NCBI GenBank assembly: GCA_040290295.1
Contig: PSMW01000010.1
Span: 1-64,000, forward strand
Source of the DNA: CAADGV01 sp040290295
GTDB taxonomy: Bacteria > Bacteroidota > Ignavibacteria > UBA10030 > UBA6906
Reading direction: 5' to 3'
DNA: 64,000 nucleotides
Both the position numbers and the translations under genes were made by a program. The first letter of the stretch is position 1. Every line of letters begins with the position of its first letter. This document shows, one piece after another, positions 1 to 9,050 of the stretch. The notes under the pieces were generated by a model. That model searched no databases. It was not told where the DNA came from and saw only the letters and a program-made list of their open reading frames with translations.

Positions 1-66
1 GCAGAGGTTGTTTGCTTCTCCTTCACGATTTGGATATATTTTTTGCAGATTTTTCCACAAGGTCTC

Positions 67-1347
67 ATGCAAAAAACGTATCCGTCGTCCTCAACGACGA
101 TCTCATCCGAGCAATCGCTGTATCGCAAGACGGTGCTGGAGAACGGCGTACGCGTGGTGACGGAAAAAATTCCGTACGTGCGCTCCGCATCGCTCGGTCT
201 CTGGGCGGACGTCGGTTCGCGCGATGAAGATGAGACGACCAATGGCATAAGCCACTTCGTCGAGCACATGGTGTTCAAGGGAACGAAGAAGCGCACCGTG
301 CGCGACATTGCTCAGAGCCTCGAATCCCTCGGCGGATACCTCAACGCCTTTACCACGAAAGAACAAACCTGCTTCTACGCCCGCGTCTTAGATATGCACG
401 TGCGTGAAGCGATGGACGTCCTTGCCGATTTGGTCCAAAACCCAACCTTCAAGAAGGACGAACTCGAACGGGAGAAGCTCGTCGTCATCGAAGAGTTGAA
501 GAATGCGGAGGACGATCCGGAGGACATTATTCACGACTACTTCGAGAAAGCACTCTTTCCGAAACACTCGCTGGGCTTCCCGATCATCGGCACGAAGGAG
601 AATGTAGAACGATTCAAGCGCGAAGACCTCTTTGCACACGTCGAGCGGCATTACGTTCCCTCACGTCTCGTGGTGGCTGCTGCCGGCAATGTGGACCACG
701 AGGCGCTCGTCCGACTTGTGGGGGAGTACTTCCGCGACCTCCCCAACCGTTCGAACGGTGTGGGCCGACGTCAAGCGCCGCCGCGGCTTCACCACAATAC
801 CTTCTCGGAATATCCTCGGCCCATCAATCAAGCGCATGTGTGCTTGGGAACGGTCGCCTACAGCATCAAACACCGCGATCGCTACCCGCTGATGGTGATG
901 AACGCACTCTTGGGTGAAGGGATGAGTTCTCGACTCTACCAAAACATCCGCGAGCGATACGGTTTTGCGTACAGCGTGTATTCGTTCACCAACTTGCTGA
1001 GTGATACCGGCGTCTTCGGTGTGTACATCGGAACCGATAAGAAGAATATCGAGAACTCGATCGAACTCATTCTCAAAGAACTCGAACGACTCAAAACGAA
1101 ACCGGTGTCCAAAGCGGAGCTTGAGCGTACCAAATCGCAAATCAAAGGCGTGATGATGCTGGGTTTGGAAAACATGTCGGGACGGATGATGCGTCTCGGC
1201 AGCAGCGAGTTATACTTCGAGTCGTTCACTTCCCTCGACGCCATCCTCAAGAAGGTGGATGCCGTAACCCCCGAAGCCATCCAACTCGTGGCGAATGACC
1301 TGTTCGACGAAGAGCGGTTCTCGACCGTCGTCATCCGTCCTTCGTAA
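67..1347 (+). CDS. M16 family zinc metallopeptidase (processing-peptidase-like)
   Basis: A 426-residue protein of the pitrilysin/mitochondrial processing peptidase family (M16B), which degrades or trims peptides using a zinc ion. The inverted zinc motif HxxEH is visible as HFVEH about 63-67 residues from the ATG at 67, inside the usual context ISHFVEHMVFKGT, with the downstream acidic ligand region around EELKNAEDDPED. The C-terminal half carries the second, non-catalytic M16 domain with the R-Y-G-F-A-Y-S motif typical of the family. Length is normal for single-chain M16B enzymes. A TTG at 43 could extend it by eight residues, but ATG at 67 is preferred. The next gene starts 9 bases after the stop, so the two are probably cotranscribed. 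Exact substrate is unknown. Confidence 0.93.
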   Translation: MQKTYPSSSTTISSEQSLYRKTVLENGVRVVTEKIPYVRSASLGLWADVGSRDEDETTNGISHFVEHMVFKGTKKRTVRDIAQSLESLGGYLNAFTTKEQTCFYARVLDMHVREAMDVLADLVQNPTFKKDELEREKLVVIEELKNAEDDPEDIIHDYFEKALFPKHSLGFPIIGTKENVERFKREDLFAHVERHYVPSRLVVAAAGNVDHEALVRLVGEYFRDLPNRSNGVGRRQAPPRLHHNTFSEYPRPINQAHVCLGTVAYSIKHRDRYPLMVMNALLGEGMSSRLYQNIRERYGFAYSVYSFTNLLSDTGVFGVYIGTDKKNIENSIELILKELERLKTKPVSKAELERTKSQIKGVMMLGLENMSGRMMRLGSSELYFESFTSLDAILKKVDAVTPEAIQLVANDLFDEERFSTVVIRPS

Positions 1348-1356
1348 TACCGCCGT

Positions 1357-2790
1357 ATGATTACGCTGAACGATCTAAATCCCCACCTCTTAAAAGCGGA
1401 GTACGCTGTACGCGGCCCGATCGTTATCCGCGCGCAGCAACTGGAGGAACAAGGTCGCAAGATCATTTACTGCAACATCGGCAATCCACAGGCGCTCAAG
1501 CAGAAGCCGTTGTCGTTCATCCGGCAAACGTTGAGCTTGGTGGAGTATCCCGACCTGCTGACCAAACCGGAAGTGCTGCAACTTTACCCACGCGACATCG
1601 TGGAGCGCGTGAAGATGATTTTACAAAAGCATCCTCCGGGAACCGGTGCCTACTCGCAGAGTGCAGGTATCCCTTTCATTCGCAAAGCGGTTGCGGAGTT
1701 CATCGCCAAGCGCGACGGCATTCCGGCAAGCAGCGATCATATCATTCTCACCGACGGTGCGAGCAAAGGCGTCCAAGCCGCGATCCTGGCACTGCTCAAG
1801 CATCCGAACGACGGCTTCATGATCCCGATTCCACAGTATCCGCTCTACAGCGCAACCATCGCGCTCTATGGTGGACGGCAGATCGAATACTACTTGGACG
1901 AAGAAAACAATTGGCAGTTGAACGCGGCGGCACTCGAAGAGGCCATCGAGCATGCTCGTGTGGAAGGGATTCATCCGGTGGCGATCGCGGTGATCAACCC
2001 GGGCAACCCCACCGGCAGCGTGCTCACCTACGAGAATATTCAGATGGTGATTCGCTTCGCTCGACGCCATCGCCTCTCGATCATGGCAGATGAAGTGTAT
2101 CAGGAGAATGTGTATGACCCGCAGAGCAAGTTTTATTCGTTCGCGAAGGTTATGCACGATATGCGGGAGGAGGAGGTGACCTTGTTCAGTTTCCATTCTG
2201 TGTCGAAAGGATTTTTGGGAGAATGCGGTCATCGCGGTGGCTACATGGAGTTCCGCAACATCCCAAACGATGTGCTGGCAGAATTGATAAAGCAACAGAG
2301 CATCAGCTTGTGCGCGAACCTGAGCGGACAGATCAGTACGTACATAATGGTGGCGCCGCCGCAACCCGGCGATGAAAGCTACGAAACCTATATCGCGGAG
2401 AAGAACGCCGTGCTGTCGTCGTTGAAAAAGAAATCCGAAACCCTCTACGAGCACATCAACAGGATCGAGGGGATGCGTCTGGCGTTGCCGCAGGGTGCAA
2501 TGTACGCATTCGTTCGATTCGAACTTCCGCCCGAACCGGGCGTGGATACCGCAAGCATGAGTCCGGAAGAGCGGCGCAAGTACGAGCAACAGCGCGATGA
2601 GCAGTACTGTCTCGATTTGTTGGAAGAGACCGGCATCTGCGTCGTTCCCGGCTCGGGATTCGGACAGCAGCCCGGTACGTTCCACTTCCGCACAACATTT
2701 CTTCCGCCACAAGAAGAGATCGAAGAGTTGGTGAAGAAGCTGAAGGACTTTCATGAAAAATACATACGCTCGGCACGGGTGATGGCATAG
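1357..2790 (+). CDS. Class I/II aminotransferase, alanine aminotransferase type
   Basis: A 477-residue PLP-dependent aminotransferase. It resembles the long eukaryotic-type alanine aminotransferases more than aspartate aminotransferases: N-terminal IGNPQ, then GAYSQSAG, the NPGNPTG substrate/cofactor loop near residues 214-220, DEVYQ at 245-249, and the PLP Schiff-base lysine in SVSKGFLGECG (Lys284). The likely reaction is pyruvate plus glutamate to and from alanine plus 2-oxoglutarate in the cytoplasm. The ATG at 1357 lies 9 bases after the peptidase stop. nuoG follows after 43 bases, so the gene sits in a probable operon linking amino-acid and respiratory metabolism. Specificity for alanine is inferred from overall family resemblance, not proven. 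Confidence 0.9.
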   Translation: MITLNDLNPHLLKAEYAVRGPIVIRAQQLEEQGRKIIYCNIGNPQALKQKPLSFIRQTLSLVEYPDLLTKPEVLQLYPRDIVERVKMILQKHPPGTGAYSQSAGIPFIRKAVAEFIAKRDGIPASSDHIILTDGASKGVQAAILALLKHPNDGFMIPIPQYPLYSATIALYGGRQIEYYLDEENNWQLNAAALEEAIEHARVEGIHPVAIAVINPGNPTGSVLTYENIQMVIRFARRHRLSIMADEVYQENVYDPQSKFYSFAKVMHDMREEEVTLFSFHSVSKGFLGECGHRGGYMEFRNIPNDVLAELIKQQSISLCANLSGQISTYIMVAPPQPGDESYETYIAEKNAVLSSLKKKSETLYEHINRIEGMRLALPQGAMYAFVRFELPPEPGVDTASMSPEERRKYEQQRDEQYCLDLLEETGICVVPGSGFGQQPGTFHFRTTFLPPQEEIEELVKKLKDFHEKYIRSARVMA

Positions 2791-2833
2791 GCGCATGATC
2801 TCTCGTTTCGAACACTCTCACGTAGGAGCAGGA

Positions 2834-4513
2834 ATGGCAAAGATTACGATTGACGGCAAGATATTCGAAGCCGATCCCAAACACACCATCATCCAAGTCG
2901 CACGCGACAACGGCATCGAGATTCCGCATTTCTGCTGGCATCCGCGCCTCTCGATTGCGGGTAATTGCCGCATGTGTTTGGTTGAAGTGGAAAAGATGCC
3001 CAAACTCGCCATCGCATGCGCAACCCAGGTAATGGACGGGATGGTGGTACACACGGCAAGTCCGAAAGTCATCAATGCCCGTGAAGCCGTCATGGAGTTT
3101 CTCCTCATCAATCATCCACTGGATTGCCCCATCTGCGACGAAGCGGGTGAGTGCAAGTTGCAAGATTACGCATACGAGTACAGCATCGGCTACAGTCGGT
3201 TCGACGAAGAGAAGGTGCACAAACCGAAGCGCGTGGCGTTAGGACCACACGTTATGCTGGACATGGAGCGGTGCATCATGTGCTCGCGGTGCATTCGCTT
3301 CTGTGACGAGATTGCAAAGAAGCCGCAACTGACGTTCACCCAACGCGGCACGCACGTCGAACTGACGACGTTTCCCGGCGAGCAGTTGGACAATCCCTAC
3401 TCAATGAACGTGATCGACATTTGCCCGGTGGGAGCGCTCACGTCTCGCGACTTCCGTTTCAAGGCGCGCGTCTGGGAAATGTCATCGACGGAAACGATAT
3501 GTCCGGGCTGTGCACGCGGATGTAACATGTACTCGTGGGTGCGCAACAACGAGATCCTTCGTCAAACTCCGCGCTACAATCCTGAAGTGAACGACTACTG
3601 GATGTGCGACTGGGGGCGACTCGAAACGTTCAAGCACGTCAATGTTGCCAATCGCATCAAGTCGCCGATGATGAAGAAGGAAGGCGTGCTCGCCGAGGTA
3701 GGATGGGACGAAGCCATTGCCCGTGTTGCAGGTGAGCTTCGAGCCTTCCGCAAGTCCGAAATTGCCGTTATCGGCTCGGCATACGACACCAATGAGGACA
3801 ACTACCTGCTCCAGAAGTTTGCCGTGGAGGTTCTCGGAACGAAAAACATCGACTTCCAGCGTCATATCAAACCGGGCGACGAGGACGATCTGCTCATTCG
3901 CGCCGACAAAACGCCGAACGCGCTCGGCGCGGTCACGGTTGGCGTCCATCCGCGGGAAGGAGGATTGTCGTTCGACGGCATCATCAAAGCGATCAAGGCA
4001 GGACATATCAAGGCGCTTGTCGTTGCCGACGATAATATCGCCGACGATCCTGCTGTTGCCGAGGCGCTCGCGCGGCTGGATTTTCTTGTCGTCATCTTCT
4101 CGTTCGAATGCGCCATCACGCGCATGGCAGATGTGCTGTTCCCCGCCTCGACCTTTGCGGAGAAGCACGGCACGTTCACCAATTTCCAAGGACGCGTGCA
4201 ACGCATTCGACCTTCGGTGGCGACCCTCGAGCAAGATCGCGCTCTCGACGGGTTTGCGATGAGCCGTCTCGACAAGTTCGGCACGCCCTTCGACCGCTGG
4301 GCAAAGGGCACAAAACGCGATGCGCGCCCGACGTGGCGCATCGTTGCCGGCATCGCCACCCTGATGGGAGCGAAGTTCCGATACAACACGGCGGAGGACG
4401 TGTTCAACGACATCGCAGCGCACGCCGACGCGTTCAAAGGCATGTCCTATCGTACGCTCGGCAACAAAGGATTGCTCATGAAGCAGCGTACATCCACTCC
4501 CGTTACCGCTTAG
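2834..4513 (+). CDS. nuoG: NADH-quinone oxidoreductase subunit G (short form)
   Basis: The iron-sulfur subunit of respiratory complex I, in the peripheral arm. The N-terminal [2Fe-2S] ferredoxin domain has Cys34, Cys45, Cys48 and Cys62. The His-Cys cluster motif follows as HPLDCPICDEAGEC (His94, Cys98, Cys101, Cys107). A [4Fe-4S] set CIMCSRCIRFC with CPVGAL comes next. A CPGCARGC motif with a later Cys opens the molybdopterin-oxidoreductase-like domain. At 559 residues it is shorter than the usual roughly 700-900, because the C-terminal molybdopterin-like region is reduced. ATG at 2834 is chosen because a good ribosome site (GTAGGAGCAGGA) lies just upstream; an ATG at 2795 would add 13 unconserved residues. 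nuoH follows after 6 bases. Confidence 0.93.
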   Translation: MAKITIDGKIFEADPKHTIIQVARDNGIEIPHFCWHPRLSIAGNCRMCLVEVEKMPKLAIACATQVMDGMVVHTASPKVINAREAVMEFLLINHPLDCPICDEAGECKLQDYAYEYSIGYSRFDEEKVHKPKRVALGPHVMLDMERCIMCSRCIRFCDEIAKKPQLTFTQRGTHVELTTFPGEQLDNPYSMNVIDICPVGALTSRDFRFKARVWEMSSTETICPGCARGCNMYSWVRNNEILRQTPRYNPEVNDYWMCDWGRLETFKHVNVANRIKSPMMKKEGVLAEVGWDEAIARVAGELRAFRKSEIAVIGSAYDTNEDNYLLQKFAVEVLGTKNIDFQRHIKPGDEDDLLIRADKTPNALGAVTVGVHPREGGLSFDGIIKAIKAGHIKALVVADDNIADDPAVAEALARLDFLVVIFSFECAITRMADVLFPASTFAEKHGTFTNFQGRVQRIRPSVATLEQDRALDGFAMSRLDKFGTPFDRWAKGTKRDARPTWRIVAGIATLMGAKFRYNTAEDVFNDIAAHADAFKGMSYRTLGNKGLLMKQRTSTPVTA

Positions 4514-4519
4514 AAGAAT

Positions 4520-5548
4520 ATGGAACTGCTGATCGTCTCGTTTCTGAAAGTTGTCATCGTCATGCTGACGGTCCTGACCGTCGTTGCCAATCTTGTGTAC
4601 GTGGAGCGGCGCGTCAGCGCGTTCATTCAAAACCGTATCGGTCCCAATCGCGTCGGGCCTTGGGGCTTACTGCAATCGCCTGCCGACGTCCTGAAACTCT
4701 TCATCAAGGAAGACATTGTGCCGGCACAGGCACATCGGTTCATTCATACCCTGGCGCCGGTGATTTCGATTTCGGTCGCGATGGTCACGATTGCTGTCGT
4801 TCCATTCGGCGATACGATCGAGTTATTCGGGCGCGAAATCAAGCTGATGATTGCCGACGTCAACATCGGCATTCTCTACATCCTTGCGCTCACCTCGCTG
4901 GGCGTGTATGGCATTACGCTCAGCGGATGGTCGTCCAACAACAAGTACTCGTTGCTCGGCGGATTGCGTTCGTCGGCGCAACTGATCAGCTACGAGCTTT
5001 CGATGGGACTCTCTATCATTGGCGTCATTATGCTTGCAGGTACGTTGGAGTTGGACAAGATTGTCGAGTCACAAGCAGGAGGAATGTGGTATCTCTGGCG
5101 TACCCCGATCGGCTTCATCACGTTTGTCGTGGCATCGTTCGCCGAGACGAATCGTTTGCCGTTCGATCTCCCCGAAGCGGAGCCGGAACTCGTCGGCGGA
5201 TACCATACCGAGTATTCGGGGATGAAGTTTGGAGCGTTCTTCTTGGCAGAATACTCCAACATGATCACCTCGAGCGCGCTCATCGTGACGCTTTTCTTGG
5301 GCGGATGGCATCTTCCGGGCATCCACGTGTTCGGACTTTCTCCGTTTTGGACAAGCGTGGTGCAGATCATCACCTTCGTTGCAAAAGTGGGGGTTATGTT
5401 GTTCTTTTACATGTGGATTCGATGGACGATTCCGCGCTTCCGCTACGACCAACTGATGAATTTGGGCTGGAAGGTGATGCTGCCGTTGGCGCTGTTGAAT
5501 GTATTTCTAACCGGCGTGCTGCACTTTTTCTTTCCTACCATTTGGTAA
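4520..5548 (+). CDS. nuoH: NADH-quinone oxidoreductase subunit H
   Basis: The 342-residue membrane subunit that joins the peripheral and membrane arms of complex I and helps form the quinone chamber. It shows the family signatures ERRVSAFIQNRIGPNRVGP near the N-terminus and FVVASFAETNRLPFDLPEAEPELV in the middle, plus the EYSGMKF segment. About eight hydrophobic membrane segments are evident. It starts 6 bases after nuoG and ends 20 bases before nuoI, in the conserved G-H-I order, so the three subunits are surely cotranscribed. Length is typical. Confidence 0.96.
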   Translation: MELLIVSFLKVVIVMLTVLTVVANLVYVERRVSAFIQNRIGPNRVGPWGLLQSPADVLKLFIKEDIVPAQAHRFIHTLAPVISISVAMVTIAVVPFGDTIELFGREIKLMIADVNIGILYILALTSLGVYGITLSGWSSNNKYSLLGGLRSSAQLISYELSMGLSIIGVIMLAGTLELDKIVESQAGGMWYLWRTPIGFITFVVASFAETNRLPFDLPEAEPELVGGYHTEYSGMKFGAFFLAEYSNMITSSALIVTLFLGGWHLPGIHVFGLSPFWTSVVQIITFVAKVGVMLFFYMWIRWTIPRFRYDQLMNLGWKVMLPLALLNVFLTGVLHFFFPTIW

Positions 5549-5568
5549 AGCACTGAATCGAGGACCTC

Positions 5569-6099
5569 ATGATGGAGCCAACGAACGGACGACCGAAGAC
5601 AACAAAACAGGCGCTGCAAGTACGGCGCAAGGATCTCTCCTTCCTCCAACGGACATACATCCCCGAGATTGTCAAGGGAATGATCCTCACATTCAAACAG
5701 ATGCTGCGTCCGAAATTCACGCGCCAGTATCCGGAGGAGCGATTCAATCCCCAACCGTCGTATCGGGGGCGGCCGGTGTTGGTCGAGCAAAACGGTGTCG
5801 AGCGCTGCGTTGCGTGCGGGTTGTGTGCGCGCGTCTGCCCCGCATTGGCAATCGACGTGCAGGCTTCCGAAACAGAACTCGAGAAAGAACGCTATCCCGT
5901 CAGCTTCGAGATCAATATGCTGCGCTGCATCTTTTGCGGGTTCTGCGAAGAGGTGTGCCCTGAAGAGGCAATCGTGATGAGCGACGAGTACGAATTGGTG
6001 TTTACTCATCCCGAAGAAGCCATCTACGGCAAAGAGAAGTTGTTGATGTCCGCTGAGCGACTCAAGACACGATTGGAGTTTTTGCGTTCGACGCGATAA
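5569..6099 (+). CDS. nuoI: NADH-quinone oxidoreductase subunit I
   Basis: A 176-residue ferredoxin-type subunit carrying the two [4Fe-4S] clusters (N6a/N6b) that pass electrons toward quinone. Both motifs are intact: CVACGLCARVCP and CIFCGFCEEVCPEEAI. The N-terminal segment with RRKDLSFLQRTYIPEIVKGM contains the amphipathic helix that docks on NuoH. A second ATG lies one codon downstream, so the start could be 5572. It is the last complex I gene here: nuoJ-N do not follow, and the next 381 bases hold no convincing gene. Confidence 0.95.
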   Translation: MMEPTNGRPKTTKQALQVRRKDLSFLQRTYIPEIVKGMILTFKQMLRPKFTRQYPEERFNPQPSYRGRPVLVEQNGVERCVACGLCARVCPALAIDVQASETELEKERYPVSFEINMLRCIFCGFCEEVCPEEAIVMSDEYELVFTHPEEAIYGKEKLLMSAERLKTRLEFLRSTR

Positions 6100-6480
6100 C
6101 GACATCCACGTCTCGCGACGCCGGATCGTCTTATACGCGATGAAACAGCTTCGCTTGAAGTTCGGTGTTCCCTCTGCGCTCACGTCAGATCAAATGTGGT
6201 TGTTGGTTTGTTTCTCATCGCGGTGATGGTGCGGTGATGGTCGGTTTCGATTGTCTGCTGGAGAATGTTATGTGAGGCCGATGAGATCTGCACCGGCGAC
6301 CGAATCTTCATCAACACGCCCGCCGCCCCCCCCTCGTTATCGAGCGTTCCCTCGCCGGAGAGAATACCCGCAGAGTCAGCCTCCGGACGCTCGCTTCTCC
6401 GAAAGCGAAGATCCGCATTTTGGAAATCAACGAGTTTTTTGGTTAATTGTACCTGCCTTTTGAGGATTTTTGCCCCATCG
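6100..6480 (+). other. Intergenic region between nuoI and the CorC-type gene
   Basis: No convincing coding sequence is seen. An open frame runs from 6265 into the following gene, but its first 72 codons look non-coding (compositionally odd, no family resemblance). An 11-base direct repeat GCGGTGATGGT occurs twice in tandem near 6220-6242. No clear terminator with a T-run was found. Confidence 0.5.
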
Positions 6481-7812
6481 ATGGATGCACTCTGGTTCGA
6501 GATTGTCGGCGTGTTGATACTCGTTGCGCTTGTGGGGTTTCTTTCTGCGAGCGAAGTGGCTGTGCTTGCCACGCGCAAGAGCCGGATGCAGGAGCTTGCC
6601 GATAGCGGCAATCGCCGTGCATTCGTGGTGCTGAACTTTCAGACCAATCCCGAACGGTTCCTTGCGACAATCCACGCTGGGGTGCTCTTTTCGATCACTC
6701 TCGCGTCTGCGATCGGCGGCATCATGGGTTTTCAACACCTCGTACCCGCCTTCCAAGGGAGCTCGACGCAATGGGTGAGCGAAGGCGCCCATTGGATTGC
6801 GCTCGGCTTGATTGCCACGAGCATCTCGTTTCTCTTGGTGGTCTTTGGTGAACTTGTTTCCAAATCACTCGCCCTGCGCTTTCCCGAACAAGTCGCGCTG
6901 CGCGTCGCCCTACCGATCCAACTGTTGGCAACCATCTTCCGCCTGCCGATCCGCCTCCTGACTGCAGCGAGCAACGTGTTCCTCAAATTGTTCCGAGACC
7001 AAACCTCGTTCACCGAGTCGCGGATCTCCGAAGAGGAATTCAAACTCATGCTCGAAGAAGGAACGAAAACAGGAGTGATCGACAAGACCGAGCATGAACT
7101 GATCGAAAGCATATTCGAATTCACCGATACGACGGCAAAAGAGGTCATGATTCCCCGACCCGATGTTGTTGCTCTCGACATCAGCATGCCAAGGGAAGTG
7201 GCAGTGCGCAAAGTGTTGGAGGAAGGCTACTCGCGCATGCCTGTCTATAAGGAAACGATCGACAACATTGTGGGGATCGTTTACGCAAAAGATATCCTCG
7301 GGTTGTTGGAACACAAGAACCTCATCATCATCCACGACATCTTGCGGCCCGCGTATTTCGTTCCCGAAACCAAAAAAATCAGTCAGCTCATGCGGGAGAT
7401 GCAACAGCAAAAGCTCCACATGGCTGTGGTGTTCGACGAGTTCGGCGGCACTGCCGGCATCATTACGATGGAAGACATTCTCGAAGAGATTGTGGGTGAG
7501 ATTCACGATGAGTATGACGAAGAGATCAAGGATGTCGAATCAGCAGCGGACGGATCGTTCCTCGTCAACGCCCGGATGTCGGTGCACGATTTCAATGAAC
7601 GCTTCAACGCCCAACTTCCCCTCACCGATGAGTACGACACGATCAGCGGGTTTCTCCAGAAACACACAGGCCGGATACCGGAACTGAACGAACAGATTCG
7701 ATACGAGAATCTTTCGTTCACTGTCGTCAAGAAGAGCCAACGAAGGATTCGGTTGGTGCTTGTGAAAAAGGTCGAGGAGTCGGTCCCTTCGCCGGCGGAA
7801 ACTCCTGCGTGA
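6481..7812 (+). CDS. CorC/HlyC-family membrane protein (DUF21-CBS-CorC)
   Basis: A 443-residue inner-membrane protein of the CNNM/CorC group, usually linked to magnesium or cobalt efflux; older annotations call such proteins hemolysins. Domains in order: an N-terminal DUF21 membrane domain with four hydrophobic segments (about residues 5-150, including GELVSKSLALRFPE), a CBS pair (about 200-330, with MIPRPDVVALD, YSRMPVY, FGGTAGIITMEDILEEIVGEI) and a C-terminal CorC_HlyC transporter-associated domain (about 350-430). ATG at 6481 is used because the membrane domain begins there; upstream in-frame codons have no homology signal. The transported ion is inferred from the family only. Confidence 0.92.
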   Translation: MDALWFEIVGVLILVALVGFLSASEVAVLATRKSRMQELADSGNRRAFVVLNFQTNPERFLATIHAGVLFSITLASAIGGIMGFQHLVPAFQGSSTQWVSEGAHWIALGLIATSISFLLVVFGELVSKSLALRFPEQVALRVALPIQLLATIFRLPIRLLTAASNVFLKLFRDQTSFTESRISEEEFKLMLEEGTKTGVIDKTEHELIESIFEFTDTTAKEVMIPRPDVVALDISMPREVAVRKVLEEGYSRMPVYKETIDNIVGIVYAKDILGLLEHKNLIIIHDILRPAYFVPETKKISQLMREMQQQKLHMAVVFDEFGGTAGIITMEDILEEIVGEIHDEYDEEIKDVESAADGSFLVNARMSVHDFNERFNAQLPLTDEYDTISGFLQKHTGRIPELNEQIRYENLSFTVVKKSQRRIRLVLVKKVEESVPSPAETPA

Positions 7813-7829
7813 GGTAGAAGCAGCCATCC

Positions 7830-9050
7830 ATGCATATCTATCTGTTTTCCCCCATCCGCTATGAGAGTCTGCATCAACGCCCGCAGAAGCTCGCCGAACA
7901 GTTTCTTGCCAAGGGTGTGCGCGTGACGTTCGTTCAACCGACAGGATTTCGAGATCTGCGCTACGAACAACGACCGTGCTTGTTCGTCCTGCAGAGCATC
8001 TTCTTTCATCTCGCAGGAGTGTTGTTGTCCATGCTCTCGATTCATCCTCGCCGGCGCAAACCAAAGCGCGGCGTTGGCGAACTCGAGGTCGTCTCACTTC
8101 CTGTCACGCTTCCTCACAACCGTTTCAATGCGCCGTTCCTGGAGGCTTGGAACGCTGCCGTGTTCCGTTACATCTTGCTCTCTCGCATTCTTGCCGATGA
8201 CGGCGAAGCGCCCGTTGCGTTCGTCGAGCATCCCTTTTGGGGGAAAGTGGTGAAGCGAACCGACTTCCGCATAATCTGCTACGATTGCCTCGACGATCTA
8301 TCCCTGTTTGCAGGCAACGCTTCGCTCGAACGGTTTACGCGTTACGAATCGAGACTCATTGAACTTGCCGATACGCTCATCGTGACCGCGGAAAAGTTGG
8401 AACAGCAACTTCGAGTGCGGACAACCAAAGGCATCTGTCGCATCCCCAACGGCGTGGACTATGAATGGTTTCAGGAACAAGCGCAGCGTGCAGAGGTCCC
8501 GCCGGAATGCGCAGCCCTGCCCCGACCAATCGTTGGGTATGTGGGGATGATTGCTGGATGGATGGATTATGATATGGTCGCGACCGTTGCCCAAAAACTT
8601 ACGCATGTCGCGTTCGTGTTCGTTGGTCCTCTCGAGGACTCATCAAGACTCACCCAACTTGCTCGCGTGCCGAACATTCACTGGATCAACCGGAAGCCGT
8701 ACGCCGACATCCCGTCGTTCATTCAATCCTTCGATGCGTGCATCATTCCTTTCCGCGCCGGCGCAATCGCCGCAACGACGAATCCTGTGAAAGTGTTTGA
8801 GTATTTCGCTCTCGGTAAACCGGTGGTGACGACGGAATTGGAAGAGCTGAAAACTTTTGTACGAGAAGGCTTGTTGCACATGGCTGCCTCACCGGAGGAA
8901 TTTGCCCAAGCGCTTGTTGCTTCGCTACACGAAGACGACCCAACACTCCGCCAGCGGCGACAGGAGACTGCTCGCTTGCATTGCTGGCGCCGCCACGCCG
9001 AGAGCATTCTGGACGCCATCGAACATGCGAGGGGGACCGCGTCATGCTGA
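7830..9050 (+). CDS. Glycosyltransferase, TuaH-like family 1/4
   Basis: A 406-residue GT-B fold glycosyltransferase. The N-terminus reads SPIRYESLHQRPQKLAEQ, the HQRPQ motif of TuaH-like teichuronic/exopolysaccharide transferases. The middle has YDCLDDLSLF. The C-terminal nucleotide-sugar half contains IPNGVDYEWF, VGYVGMIAGWMDYD and FEYFALGKPVVTTE, the E-x7-E type donor region. It is clearly paralogous to the protein at 11277-12446, which shares the same three landmarks. It probably adds a sugar to a lipid-linked surface polysaccharide in the cytoplasm. Its stop overlaps the start of the flippase gene by 7 bases, implying one operon. Donor and acceptor are unknown. Confidence 0.88.
   Translation: MHIYLFSPIRYESLHQRPQKLAEQFLAKGVRVTFVQPTGFRDLRYEQRPCLFVLQSIFFHLAGVLLSMLSIHPRRRKPKRGVGELEVVSLPVTLPHNRFNAPFLEAWNAAVFRYILLSRILADDGEAPVAFVEHPFWGKVVKRTDFRIICYDCLDDLSLFAGNASLERFTRYESRLIELADTLIVTAEKLEQQLRVRTTKGICRIPNGVDYEWFQEQAQRAEVPPECAALPRPIVGYVGMIAGWMDYDMVATVAQKLTHVAFVFVGPLEDSSRLTQLARVPNIHWINRKPYADIPSFIQSFDACIIPFRAGAIAATTNPVKVFEYFALGKPVVTTELEELKTFVREGLLHMAASPEEFAQALVASLHEDDPTLRQRRQETARLHCWRRHAESILDAIEHARGTASC

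Noticed and set aside
1621..2796. Long minus-strand frame opposite the aminotransferase gene
   Set aside because: The plus strand encodes a full aminotransferase with all motifs. The antisense frame is His/Arg-rich and shows no family features, as expected of shadow frames in this GC range.
3482..4630. Long minus-strand frame opposite nuoG
   Set aside because: Shadow of nuoG: runs across the nuoG-nuoH junction and has no recognisable domain or ribosome site.
6265..6480. N-terminal extension of the CorC-type protein
   Set aside because: The 72 upstream codons contain no ribosome site-start pair that fits and no family sequence; the membrane domain begins at ATG 6481.
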